This document shows positions 16,172-23,686 of a stretch of 43,655 nt of DNA, piece after piece. A program made the position numbers and the translations under genes. The stretch's first letter is position 1, and the number at the start of each line of letters is the position of its first letter. The DNA comes from a virus, in the IMG/VR virus record IMGVR_UViG_3300020152_000035, positions 1 through 43,655 of that record; one strand, 5' to 3'. The notes below the pieces were generated by a model. It was given only the letters and a program-made list of their open reading frames with translations. It searched no databases and was not told where the DNA came from.

Positions 16172-17005
16172 ATGCCGATGATCCACAACACCTCGTACGA
16201 AGTCGGCGACTACATCCCAGCGGAGCAGTTCGGCGACGGCTGCGTCCATGCTGTGCGTTATCACGCGGCAGGCGTCACGCAGGACTCACTCGGCCCATCC
16301 CCGACACCGTTCAACGGCTCACGCACTGTGCGCTTCGCCTGCAAGACTGGCGACCCGCCCTGGACGCCCAGCGGCTCGGCGCTGGGCTACCGCTCGGAGC
16401 ACGAGCACGACGACCACGAACTGAGCAGCTCGGGCACGTACTGCTGGTACGGCTGGGCGCTCTACCTCAACGCCGACTGGAAGATCGGCTCTGAGGGCTG
16501 GCGCATCCTCACGCAGTGGCACCTCGGCTCCGGGCAGCCCGCGCTAAAGCTCGTCTATGACGTGGCCTCTGCTGGTGGATGGTGCTGGCAGCGCCGCACG
16601 ACGACCAACCTGAACCAGATGATCACACCGATCACGCTGGCGACCGGACAGTGGCACCGCTTCGTGGTCAAGGCACGCTGGCGCGCGGACAACACCGGCC
16701 TGCTGAAAATCTGGCAGAACGACGTGCTGCTGGCCGACCTGAACAACATCAGGACGGTCGCGACCTCTAGCGCTGCGGTCTACTCGAAGCGCGGGCTGTA
16801 CCACCAATCCGGGGCCGATGGCTATGTCTACGGCGACGACTGGAAGACATACAAGACCACGAACGCAGCCGAAGACGCGTACTCGCTGGTGAACCCCTCG
16901 GGCGGTTCCGAGACGGGCGGCATCCTCCCGCCTCCTTCGACCTCACTTATGGCCTACAGCGCTCTCCGTAACCACGGCTCCGGACTGGCGAGGGTGCTGC
17001 GATGA
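16172..17005 (+). CDS. polysaccharide-lyase-like tail protein
   Basis: A 277-residue protein resembling the heparin-lyase-I/PL-type jelly-roll family. Features: RTVRFACKTGDPP, a charged YRSEHEHDDHEL block, WYGWALYLNADWKIGSEGW, ILTQWHLGSGQPALKLVYD, then GQWHRFVVKARWRADNTGLLKIWQND in shorter pieces. These enzymes cut uronate-containing polymers, so it may be a tail depolymerase that opens host capsule. Start ATG 16172 would form TGATG with the ancestral upstream stop; GTG 16163 is an alternative. Activity is inferred. Confidence 0.7.
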   Translation: MPMIHNTSYEVGDYIPAEQFGDGCVHAVRYHAAGVTQDSLGPSPTPFNGSRTVRFACKTGDPPWTPSGSALGYRSEHEHDDHELSSSGTYCWYGWALYLNADWKIGSEGWRILTQWHLGSGQPALKLVYDVASAGGWCWQRRTTTNLNQMITPITLATGQWHRFVVKARWRADNTGLLKIWQNDVLLADLNNIRTVATSSAAVYSKRGLYHQSGADGYVYGDDWKTYKTTNAAEDAYSLVNPSGGSETGGILPPPSTSLMAYSALRNHGSGLARVLR

Positions 17006-17631
17006 GCACGGTCACGTTCACCGTGGCTGCGAATGGAGACGACTGGCACTCGTCCATCGACGGCTCGACCAAGAACGCCTCGTTCGAGGGCGCAGGCGCT
17101 ACTAGTTTCGTGGCTCCCCGTTCCTTGAACACGGACGCGGGACGCGTGAACGCAGGCTGGCGCTGTACGGCTGTGGGCGGGACACCAGCGGGACTCAAGG
17201 GCGCGACCATCAACAGCGCGATCCCGACGCTCTACGTGACCAGCACAACGCGCGACGACGCGCGCCTCAACTTCTACGGCGTGGCCGAGGACGACCCAGC
17301 GGGATGGTCAGCAGGACGGCGCCCTCTCGCTACAGACGTGACGTTCACGACTGCGAACGTGGCGTGGGTGGCGGGCTCGGTTGGTACAGGCGCGGTCGCT
17401 GGCCCGGACATCAAGACGGTCATCCAAGAGCTCGTCAATCGCGCGGGATTCACCGACGCGAGCCACATCGCAATCGTTGGCGCGGGGCAGAACAGCGCCA
17501 CGGACAACGACATCGACTGTCTGGCGTTCGAGTCCGGAACCGGAACCTATTTCAAGATCGACATCGACTACACGCCTTCGACCACGCCCAGCCCATACGC
17601 AGTGCGTCGCCAACAGGCACCACTGAACTGA
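17002..17631 (+). CDS. minor tail protein, unknown
   Basis: A 209-residue protein overlapping the lyase gene by ATGA. The sequence is beta-rich with FTVAANGDDWHSS, TLYVTSTTRDDARLNFYG and a late FKIDIDYTP strand; this layout resembles a beta-sandwich virion protein. It has a helix near IKTVIQELVNRAGF. Context (between lyase and other tail genes) suggests a baseplate or fibre component. No specific family is recognised. Confidence 0.6.
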   Translation: MSTVTFTVAANGDDWHSSIDGSTKNASFEGAGATSFVAPRSLNTDAGRVNAGWRCTAVGGTPAGLKGATINSAIPTLYVTSTTRDDARLNFYGVAEDDPAGWSAGRRPLATDVTFTTANVAWVAGSVGTGAVAGPDIKTVIQELVNRAGFTDASHIAIVGAGQNSATDNDIDCLAFESGTGTYFKIDIDYTPSTTPSPYAVRRQQAPLN

Positions 17632-17641
17632 GGAGACTGCG

Positions 17642-18211
17642 ATGCCCCTACCTCTCGAAATCGACAGCGCTGCGGACGTGTTGATCGGGCCGATCATCAG
17701 CACCTCGACCAACCTGAAGACGGACGCGCTGGTCTACAACTCGGCGGGCATGGCGATCGCCACCTACACGGGCGGCACGCGCACCACGCGCACGCTCTCG
17801 GGCACGACGAACGCCGACTGGTGGTTCCGCTCCGCTGGCGGTGAGGGCATGTACCTCCTGCGCATCCCCGCGTCGGTACTGACCTCGGCCTCCGAGGGTA
17901 TGAGCTTTGCCGTGCGCGGTGTCGCCACAGGCGTCTACGACTTCGGCAACTACCAGGCGCTGCAGATCGTAGACCCGGAGGCGGCGGACATCCTCGCCGC
18001 GATCGCGCTGCTGTCGAACTCGGCGGTGGGGCTCAAGGTACAGGTCGTCGCGATCGACGACGAGCCAGCGCACGACATTTCGGACAAGGTCGCGGAGATC
18101 AAGGAGAACATCACCGGCACGACCCTCACGAGGAAGCGCGGCGACGGCACTACCATCGTCACGCGCACGGTCACGCTCGACGAGCGCGACCCGATCGTGG
18201 ACATCTCCTAG
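17642..18211 (+). CDS. minor tail protein, unknown
   Basis: A 189-residue protein with AGGAG before ATG 17642. It begins with PLPLEIDSAADVLIGPIIS and contains YNSAGMAIATYTGG and SFAVRGVATGVYDFGN, a BppU-like or baseplate upper-protein pattern: beta-sandwich followed by a helix (ADILAAIALLS) and a C-terminal KRGDGTTIVTRTVTLDER. It is a structural protein by composition and place. The C-terminal third resembles a fibre attachment segment. Confidence 0.6.
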   Translation: MPLPLEIDSAADVLIGPIISTSTNLKTDALVYNSAGMAIATYTGGTRTTRTLSGTTNADWWFRSAGGEGMYLLRIPASVLTSASEGMSFAVRGVATGVYDFGNYQALQIVDPEAADILAAIALLSNSAVGLKVQVVAIDDEPAHDISDKVAEIKENITGTTLTRKRGDGTTIVTRTVTLDERDPIVDIS

Positions 18212-19444
18212 ATGGTCAGCCTGCTCTGGGACGGCGGCGGCGCCGGTGGGGCGGGTGCGCCCGGTATCGCCACGTCCGTCCCGCAGCAGGGCACGCTCCC
18301 GCGCGTCTTCATCCACGACGGCGCCGGCCGCAGGCTGGGGCAGGTCACGACCGCGCGCGACGTCGACCGCTCGTACCTGCTCATGGAGCCAGCCTCGGCG
18401 CGCTTCATCTGCGCCACCGACGACCCGCTGCTCGCGGACATGGACCCGCGACAAGGCCGGATCGTCGTGATCGAGGGCTACTACCCGTATCCGTGGGTCG
18501 GAAAAATGACCGTCCCCTCGGGCAACCGTGCCGCCGAGGAAGTCACGGTGATGTGCCGCTCGTTCGATGCGGTACTCACGGAGCGCTTCATTCCCCATCA
18601 GCAACCTGATCCCGAAGACGGCATGACGCATCGAGGCTCCGCAGGCAGCGTGTTCCAGAAGATCGTCGAAGAGACGGGAGCCTTGAATCCGCATGGGATC
18701 GCGGCGAAAAACAGCGACGTTGTACCAGGGCCGTCGTACAAAGCCGTCCTGAACGATCGCTCGGCTTATACCGCGCTGATGCTAGTGGCGCGAAACGTAG
18801 GCTTCGAGTGGTGGCTCGAGTACGCGGTCAGCCCGCAGCAAATCCTCGCCTACGCCCACTTCCGCCCAGCTCGCGGCTTCGACCGCTGTACCGTCGCCTC
18901 CCCGCTGGTGGACGGCGGAAACGGCCACTGGACGGACTGGAAGATCGAGGGCGAGGCAACGACATTCGCACAGACGGTCGTCGGCGGCCGCGGCTCAGTC
19001 ACGCAGGCGTACTCCGAGCGGCCACGCCAGCGCCAGCAGAGCGACGCCACGCTCGCATCCTCCCCGGTAGTGCCGGCCGGCGCAGTACACGGCCACCTCA
19101 TCGAGCGCGCTACGTCAGCGTCCGCGGGGATCACGCGCATCGAGCGGCTCCGCATCGCGGAGAACCTGAAGAACCAGGACCACGTCCGCACGGCGACCGA
19201 GGCGCTGATCGCGCGCCCGCCCATCGCGGAACGCTCGATGACGTGGCAGGTGTTCATGCGTGGGGCGGACGGGAAGGCGGTGGACTGGGAGCACTTCGAC
19301 GTCGGCTCAATTATCTCGGCCAGCGCGCCGACCGCGTTCATCGACGGCTTCGAGGGCTCGCTGCGGATCATGGCCGCGCAGCCGGTTGAGGAACTAGGCG
19401 TCCTGAACATCGTCGTCGAGATCGTGGAGGGCAGCCATGCCTAG
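18212..19444 (+). CDS. tail-associated (Tal/minor tail) protein
   Basis: A 410-residue protein. The early part, RVFIHDGAGRRLGQVTTARD, then DVDRSYLLMEPASARFICA, matches siphovirus tail-tip hub proteins that describe a beta-barrel. The middle has helices around VFQKIVEETGALNPHG and YTALMLVARNVGFEWWLE; the end is beta-rich. Length and place after the Dit-like protein support a hub role. No lytic domain is seen. It overlaps the next small gene by 8 bases. Confidence 0.65.
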   Translation: MVSLLWDGGGAGGAGAPGIATSVPQQGTLPRVFIHDGAGRRLGQVTTARDVDRSYLLMEPASARFICATDDPLLADMDPRQGRIVVIEGYYPYPWVGKMTVPSGNRAAEEVTVMCRSFDAVLTERFIPHQQPDPEDGMTHRGSAGSVFQKIVEETGALNPHGIAAKNSDVVPGPSYKAVLNDRSAYTALMLVARNVGFEWWLEYAVSPQQILAYAHFRPARGFDRCTVASPLVDGGNGHWTDWKIEGEATTFAQTVVGGRGSVTQAYSERPRQRQQSDATLASSPVVPAGAVHGHLIERATSASAGITRIERLRIAENLKNQDHVRTATEALIARPPIAERSMTWQVFMRGADGKAVDWEHFDVGSIISASAPTAFIDGFEGSLRIMAAQPVEELGVLNIVVEIVEGSHA

Positions 19445-19598
19445 CCAGAAGCAGGTCGACGTCCAGGACGGCCGCCTCGTCGTGAGCGAGCACAAGCACA
19501 TCGACCTGATCGGCCACGTCTACCGCCGTGGCTCAGACCGGGAACTGCTGAAGGAACTCGCGCTGCGCGTCTCCGAGGTCGAAAGGGCAGATGCGTAA
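19437..19598 (+). CDS. 53-residue unknown protein
   Basis: A short frame from ATG 19437, inside the end of the tail-hub gene, ending in TAATG with the next gene. It has VDVQDGRLVVSEHKHIDLIG and a helical, charged C-terminus. The two-sided coupling argues that it is real. Function is unknown. Confidence 0.5.
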   Translation: MPSQKQVDVQDGRLVVSEHKHIDLIGHVYRRGSDRELLKELALRVSEVERADA

Positions 19599-19987
19599 TG
19601 GCACGCGTACCGCGCACGCTCGAAGAACTGGATGCGGCAGTCGCCGCGAACGAGACGGCGATCGCGCAGTTGCAGACGTTCCGCACGAACGCGAACAACC
19701 GCTTCCAGATCATCGAATCATGGGATGCGGCTGCGCGCCTGACAGCGCTCGAAGCGTTCCGCGCGGTGATGGAGACGTTCCGGGGCAACACGAACGACCG
19801 TTTCCGGCTCGTGGAGGACGCGCTGGAGCGCGTGCGCGACGTGCTGCGCGGGCTGCGCCAGGGGCGGCTTGTGGACGTGGACGGCAGCCAGGCGACGTTC
19901 GAGGTGCAGGAGCGGTTCACGGCCGAAGAGATGCGCGACATTCGGTGGCTGATCGCGGAGCGACGGAAGGCACGTACCCGGCGATGA
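19598..19987 (+). CDS. coiled-coil protein
   Basis: A 129-residue, almost entirely helical protein: LEELDAAVAANETAIAQLQTF, then repeated RFQIIESWD and RFRLVEDALERVRDVLRGLR segments. It is probably an oligomeric coiled coil, either a fibre-stalk or lysis-associated protein. ATG 19598 overlaps the preceding TAA. It ends in ATGA with the next gene. Confidence 0.6.
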   Translation: MARVPRTLEELDAAVAANETAIAQLQTFRTNANNRFQIIESWDAAARLTALEAFRAVMETFRGNTNDRFRLVEDALERVRDVLRGLRQGRLVDVDGSQATFEVQERFTAEEMRDIRWLIAERRKARTRR

Positions 19988-20253
19988 ACGAGGTGAAGGT
20001 GTTCAGTGAGATCGCCGCCCAGTTGGGCGCAGGCGCCGCCTTCCTTTTGATCATCGCGATCGTTGCGTTGCAGCGCGAATGGGTAGTGCCGGGGAGCGCG
20101 TTTAGGCGCCACGTCCAGGAGTGCAACGCTCACATTCGACGGTTGCAGATGCGGCTGGACCGTCGTGAGGGATTCATCGACGAAACCTTGGCGCTCGGCG
20201 AAGAGGGCGCCGAGCTCCTTTCCGAGCTGCGTCGGGCAAGGAGGGAAGAGTGA
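19984..20253 (+). CDS. single-span membrane protein with coiled coil
   Basis: An 89-residue protein. LGAGAAFLLIIAIVALQ (residues about 14-30) is one membrane segment. The remainder is a charged helix with RRLQMRLDRREGFIDETLALGEEGAELL. It precedes the lysis genes and could be a holin accessory or spanin-like anchor. ATG 19984 overlaps the previous stop. Confidence 0.55.
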   Translation: MNEVKVFSEIAAQLGAGAAFLLIIAIVALQREWVVPGSAFRRHVQECNAHIRRLQMRLDRREGFIDETLALGEEGAELLSELRRARREE

Positions 20254-20426
20254 GCATCGTGGAATCCTTACTGCGTGCCATCGGCTGGCGCCAGCGTGTC
20301 GGCCCGACCATCCCTACGATCCCCGATGAGGACATCCCGCCGCATCTGGTGCGCCGCAAGCAGCGGCTCGAGAACGTGATCCGCCAAGAGGCGCGCCTGA
20401 TCGAAGAACTCAGGAGGGCTCAATGA
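20250..20426 (+). CDS. 58-residue unknown protein
   Basis: A short frame from GTG 20250, overlapping both neighbours (GTGA and ATGA), with AGGAGGGAAGA upstream. It begins with a hydrophobic MSIVESLLRAIGW and ends in a charged helix RRKQRLENVIRQEARLIEEL. It is perhaps a membrane-attached helix. Function is unknown. Confidence 0.5.
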   Translation: MSIVESLLRAIGWRQRVGPTIPTIPDEDIPPHLVRRKQRLENVIRQEARLIEELRRAQ

Positions 20427-20809
20427 CCGTACCGATTTTCCTCGTCCTGGTGGGTGTCGCCGGGCTCATGGCGAAGGTCTACGTGCTGCGAGCCACCAGG
20501 GAGCGGCTCGCGCTGGCACGCGAGAAAGGCATCGACGGGTATCTCCAACGGTCGGGTGAAACGGCCTGGCGGCTGCAGGTGATTGTGCTGCTGGCAATGA
20601 TCTGCCTGACCGGAATCAGCGCGATCTCGATCTTCGATCCGCTCCAGCGGGCTATCCCACTCACAGGCCCACGGCTCGCGCGCGGAGTGCTGTTCGTCGT
20701 TACCGATCTGTTGCTCGTGGCGCACGCCTTCTATACCGCCTGGCGTTACGCCGGAGACCTCGAATGGGAGCCACCGACAAGCGCGAGCACGGAAGGGGTG
20801 GAGGCGTGA
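20423..20809 (+). CDS. multi-span membrane protein upstream of endolysin
   Basis: A 128-residue protein with about three membrane segments: VPIFLVLVGVAGLMAKVYVL, LQVIVLLAMICLTGISAISI and a third around ARGVLFVVTDLLLVAHAFY. The C-terminus is acidic. Its place directly before the endolysin (GTGA overlap) suggests a holin or anti-holin role, but no family is recognised. Confidence 0.55.
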   Translation: MTVPIFLVLVGVAGLMAKVYVLRATRERLALAREKGIDGYLQRSGETAWRLQVIVLLAMICLTGISAISIFDPLQRAIPLTGPRLARGVLFVVTDLLLVAHAFYTAWRYAGDLEWEPPTSASTEGVEA

Positions 20810-21516
20810 CAGCAACCGACGAATGGCAGTTCACGCCGGACGGGAGCGAGGAAGGCATGGCCTTCAAGAACCTTCCGAACGGGGTGCGCATCTTCGACGC
20901 CCGCCATCTCTGGTCGGACGGCTTCGGGGGTGGCTCGCCGCTCGAGAAGATCGGATACGCCGTCCACCACGCCGTGACGGAGCTCGGCAACGGCACTATC
21001 CGTGGTGACTTGGCGATCATCGGGGCGATCCACGCGTGGCACACGGGGACGCCGGGCAACGGCTGGCCGGGCATCGGCTACCACCGGATCATCGGGACCG
21101 GAAAGCGCATCTACATGGTCGGCGCGTCGTCGAGCGTGCGCGCGCACGTCTCGAACCTGAACCACAAGTGGATCGGCTGGTGCTTCCTCGGGAACTGGGC
21201 GAACGGGCGCCCGCCCGCGGACATGATCGAGGCCTTCACCGTCGGCACGCAGTGGGAGACCGACCAGCGCGGCGTCGAGATGCAGCTCGCACCGCACAAG
21301 CGTCTCGAGGCAGCTGGTACGGAATGCCCCGGCTCGTGGGCCTTTGTGGACTCGTGGAAGGACATCACGCTCAAGCCGAAGAGTGCGCTTCCTGCTCCGC
21401 CACCGCAGCCGCCCACGAAAACCCACAAGCAGAAGGTGGTTGACCAGTTGAACATCGTCCAGGCCGAGGCCAACCGACTCCGCGAGCTGGTCGAGGCGAT
21501 GCCGGAGGTGAAGTGA
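20806..21516 (+). CDS. endolysin, N-acetylmuramoyl-L-alanine amidase type
   Basis: A 236-residue amidase_2/PGRP-fold enzyme that cleaves the peptide from muramic acid. Zinc ligands are likely His55 in AVHHAVT, His164 in APHKRLE and Cys174 in TECPGSW; Tyr92-His93 (GYHRII) lies at the usual active-site position. A Pro-rich linker (about 190-205) leads to a short helical C-terminus, perhaps a wall-binding or oligomerisation helix. Start GTG 20806 has GGAAGGGG upstream and overlaps the previous stop. No signal peptide, so it needs a holin. Confidence 0.9.
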   Translation: MTATDEWQFTPDGSEEGMAFKNLPNGVRIFDARHLWSDGFGGGSPLEKIGYAVHHAVTELGNGTIRGDLAIIGAIHAWHTGTPGNGWPGIGYHRIIGTGKRIYMVGASSSVRAHVSNLNHKWIGWCFLGNWANGRPPADMIEAFTVGTQWETDQRGVEMQLAPHKRLEAAGTECPGSWAFVDSWKDITLKPKSALPAPPPQPPTKTHKQKVVDQLNIVQAEANRLRELVEAMPEVK

Positions 21517-21818
21517 TGGAAAGCGCTATCCGCCCCATCGTGACGGTAGCTCTCACTGCGACACAGATCGCGCTCGCGGGGTTCTGGACGTGGGGCTACA
21601 CCTACGCCGAGCCAGCGTTCGCGGCGCTGTCGCCGTTCACGTCGATGGTGCTCGTCTTCTGGTTTAAGGACCGCACCGACGAGAAGGCACGCGAGGCCAC
21701 AGTCGCGGCAGTGGCGGCTGCTACGACCGGCACCGGCAATGGTGCGGCACCGCTGCTCGCGCGCGTCAACGAGACGACCGAGGACACGAACCGCATCGTG
21801 AACGAGGAACTCAAGTGA
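21516..21818 (+). CDS. putative holin
   Basis: A 100-residue protein after the endolysin, with GGAGG seven bases before ATG 21516 (TGATG). Two hydrophobic segments: PIVTVALTATQIALAGFWTW and PAFAALSPFTSMVLVFWF, then a charged cytoplasmic tail. The two-span layout and place fit small holins that form membrane lesions. No sequence family is recognised. Confidence 0.65.
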   Translation: MESAIRPIVTVALTATQIALAGFWTWGYTYAEPAFAALSPFTSMVLVFWFKDRTDEKAREATVAAVAAATTGTGNGAAPLLARVNETTEDTNRIVNEELK

Positions 21819-21961
21819 CCTCGCCGCTCCCGCCGTGGGTGCTGAAGGAGATCGCGGAAAAGCACCAGCAGGGCTTTTCGGGGCGTATCGAACTGCACAT
21901 GCGCAACGGCGAGATCCTTGAGGTGGAAGTCGCCCAGCGTAAGCGGAAACCGGTAGAATAG
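21815..21961 (+). CDS. second small DUF2292-like protein
   Basis: A 48-residue protein from GTG 21815 overlapping the holin stop. The pattern GFSGRIELHMRNGEILEVEV resembles the strand-turn-strand core of the 4021-4170 protein, with a basic tail. Function is unknown; the pair hints at a shared fold. Confidence 0.5.
   Translation: MTSPLPPWVLKEIAEKHQQGFSGRIELHMRNGEILEVEVAQRKRKPVE
21954..21959 (+). promoter_or_regulatory. candidate -10 box TAGAAT
   Basis: TAGAAT overlaps the end of the preceding gene and opens the 128-base gap before 22090. No -35 is evident, which is common for TANNNT-type promoters in high-GC bacteria. It could drive the second structural operon. Confidence 0.3.
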
Positions 21962-22039
21962 CCTCGACCGGGCGAGACCGACCCGAGCCGCCCAGTCGTT
22001 GTAATCCCTCGCATCTTTCTTCCGACTTCGGAGACCGAT

Positions 22040-22088
22040 CTGAGCCCGAGTCGTAGCGCGGAAGGCCGCGCTCCGACCGGAGTCTCAG
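22040..22088 (+). promoter_or_regulatory. extended hairpin leader before 22090
   Basis: CTGAG (22040-22044) pairs with CTCAG (22084-22088), GTCG with CGAC, and AGCGCGG (22055-22061) with CCGCGCT (22066-22072) around an AAGG loop. The fold ends one base before the ATG and places CGGAG in an internal loop. It resembles the leader at 4357-4397 in layout, not sequence. The rest of the 21962-22089 gap holds nothing else I recognise. Confidence 0.5.
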
Positions 22089-22089
22089 C

Positions 22090-22380
22090 ATGGACAAGGC
22101 ACTCGAAGCGTTCGACAAGGCGTGGCAGGACTCGAACGCCACGAAAGACCGCAAGAAGCCGCTCTCCCTCGCCCAGGCCTACGTCAAGGCTCACCCCGAA
22201 CTCGCCCAGCGTTACCAGGCGATGACCCTCGAAGAGATCGTCCCGCTCGTCTCGAAGGCGCGGCAGGACGGCGACGAGGAGCGGCGCCTCGAACTCGATA
22301 TCTGGCTGCTCGCGACCTACGAGCCCCAGCAAATCGGCGGCTCGCGCGGCGGTGACGCCCCGCGCCGGACGGAGGCGTAA
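22090..22380 (+). CDS. 96-residue helical unknown protein
   Basis: A helical, charged protein: MDKALEAFDKAWQDSN, LSLAQAYVKAHPELAQRYQAM, then EEIVPLVSKARQDGDEERR. It follows the structured leader and opens the second block of structural genes. It may be a virion assembly factor. No family recognised. Confidence 0.55.
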   Translation: MDKALEAFDKAWQDSNATKDRKKPLSLAQAYVKAHPELAQRYQAMTLEEIVPLVSKARQDGDEERRLELDIWLLATYEPQQIGGSRGGDAPRRTEA

Positions 22381-22382
22381 CG

Positions 22383-22814
22383 GTGCCGAACGATTTCATC
22401 ATCAGCAACGCAGCCGCGATCGCGATGCTCGACGTGCTGGACGACCAGATCAACGCGGGCACCGCGGCCGTGATCAACATCTACGACGGCACTCCGCCCG
22501 CAGAAGCGGATGCTGCGCTGTCCGGTAACAACCTGCTCGCGCAACTCACCATGAGCGCCACCGCGTTCGGCGCGGCGGCGGACGCGACCGGCAAGGCGCG
22601 CATCACCGCAGCGGCGATCACAGCGGACTCGTCAGCGGACGCGACTGGGACGGCATCGTTCTACCGCATCCTCACCCAGTCGGGCGGGACGGTCGTGGTG
22701 CAGGGCACGGTCGGCACCTCGAACGCCGACCTCGTCCTGAATACGGTCGCAGTGACCGCCGGATCAACGGTCTCGATCACGGCGATGACGATCGATCTAC
22801 CGGAACAGGCCTAG
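22383..22814 (+). CDS. phage structural protein
   Basis: A 143-residue protein from GTG 22383. It has a helical start (AAIAMLDVLDDQINAG), INIYDGTPPAEADAAL, and a beta-rich end with GTASFYRI, QGTVGTSNADLVLNTVAV and TAGSTVSITAMTI. This layout is frequent in small phage virion proteins near the fibre genes. The final LPEQA-stop is repeated in frame beyond the HNH gene that follows. Its stop TAG is part of a CTAG shared with that leftward gene. Confidence 0.6.
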   Translation: MPNDFIISNAAAIAMLDVLDDQINAGTAAVINIYDGTPPAEADAALSGNNLLAQLTMSATAFGAAADATGKARITAAAITADSSADATGTASFYRILTQSGGTVVVQGTVGTSNADLVLNTVAVTAGSTVSITAMTIDLPEQA

Positions 22815-23368
22815 GTGTGACGGGCTCGCCAACGGCGCATGGCATCACGGGTGCAAGTGCGGCATGCTCGCGCGCCGTTCTTGAGTACCCGCGTGTTCTG
22901 TTCGTCGAATGGATGGCCGTGGATGCACTCGCTCTTGAGACCAGTGCCGTAAGAACGTTGGCGAGCCACGTTGTCCGCATGGCTAACGACATCAAGGTGT
23001 TCGGGGCGGACACAATTGCGGACGTAGCAGAGGTGGTCAACCTCCATACCGATCGCCCTGTCCCCAACGGCAAAGCGGTGCGCGAGGGACATCTGTCCCT
23101 TGGCAATGCCGAAGTATCCGTATCCCGTCTTGGATGTCGCACCAGTCCAGATCCAACAGTTGCCGAGGGTTGGGTTGCTCGCGGGGAGTGGGCCGGCTTT
23201 GTCCACGAAACGCCAGAAACGCACATCGGCCGGCACGGAGTCGCGCGCGTAGCGGGCCATTTCAGGCCGCGCATCGCCATGCGCTTTCCATCGGTCGTAG
23301 TGCCGCGAGCACATGCCGCGGCTCTTGGTGGGACGTTCGCATGACTCGACGGAACAAGGAGTAGCCAT
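22811..23368 (-). CDS. HNH endonuclease with zinc knuckle, leftward
   Basis: A 185-residue protein. Residues 5-31 are a zinc knuckle (CSVESCERP...MCSRHYDRW) like those in the nuclease at 325-822. FWRFVDKAGP and CWIWTGATSKTGYGYFG lead into the HNH core VDHLCYVRNCVRPEHLDVV. A CIHGHPFDEQNT plus CRTCTRDAMRRW end is typical of HNH_3 homing nucleases. ATG 23368 has TACAAT six bases upstream. The stop TAG uses the same CTAG as the upstream structural gene. Confidence 0.9.
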   Translation of the reverse strand: MATPCSVESCERPTKSRGMCSRHYDRWKAHGDARPEMARYARDSVPADVRFWRFVDKAGPLPASNPTLGNCWIWTGATSKTGYGYFGIAKGQMSLAHRFAVGDRAIGMEVDHLCYVRNCVRPEHLDVVSHADNVARQRSYGTGLKSECIHGHPFDEQNTRVLKNGARACRTCTRDAMRRWRARHT

Positions 23369-23417
23369 GCAGACATTGTACTACATTGAGCGCATCACCA
23401 TGCCTGAGCAGGCGTAG
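23367..23417 (+). other. orphan 3' tail of the interrupted structural gene
   Basis: A 16-codon frame (ending ERITMPEQA-stop) beyond the HNH gene repeats the C-terminal LPEQA-stop of the gene at 22383-22814. The three base differences within PEQA are all in third codon positions. It probably is the displaced original gene end. An AAGGAG precedes its ATG, so it might be translated. Confidence 0.55.
23375..23380 (-). promoter_or_regulatory. -10 box TACAAT for the second leftward HNH gene
   Basis: TACAAT read leftward, six bases before ATG 23368, the same spacing as TATAAT before the other leftward HNH gene. It lies in the orphan tail segment. No clear -35. Confidence 0.5.
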
Positions 23418-23419
23418 GC

Positions 23420-23686
23420 GTGGACGCGCTCAATCGACGCCGCGCGCGTACATGGCTCCTGCGGGAGATCCATGCGGAGAACGGCGACGCGGGTTTCTCA
23501 AAGGCGGAACTCGACGCGGCTGTCGGGGCGATCGACGACTGGGCCACGGCCAACGCCACATCGTTCAATCAGGCCCTCCCGCAGCCCTTCCGGGGAGCCG
23601 CAAGTACGTCGCTGAAGAACCTGCTCCTCGCGGCGGTCTGCCTCAGGCGCGCTGGCAAAGCGAAGACGACTGAGGACGAAGCCTAA
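23420..23686 (+). CDS. 88-residue unknown protein
   Basis: A helical protein from GTG 23420, two bases after the orphan tail stop. RTWLLREIHAENGDAGFS, LDAAVGAIDDWATANATSF and LKNLLLAAVCLRRAGK suggest a compact helical bundle. It lies among structural genes and ends in TAATG. Function is unknown. Confidence 0.55.
   Translation: MDALNRRRARTWLLREIHAENGDAGFSKAELDAAVGAIDDWATANATSFNQALPQPFRGAASTSLKNLLLAAVCLRRAGKAKTTEDEA

Noticed and set aside
15615-16172. 185-residue rightward frame opposite the HNH gene
   Set aside because: The minus strand has clear NUMOD4, HNH and helix-turn-helix motifs. Only the last codons of the plus frame matter, as the orphan tail-gene end.
22817-23344. 175-residue rightward frame opposite the second HNH gene
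   Set aside because: The minus strand encodes a recognisable HNH_3-type protein; the plus frame shows no domain.
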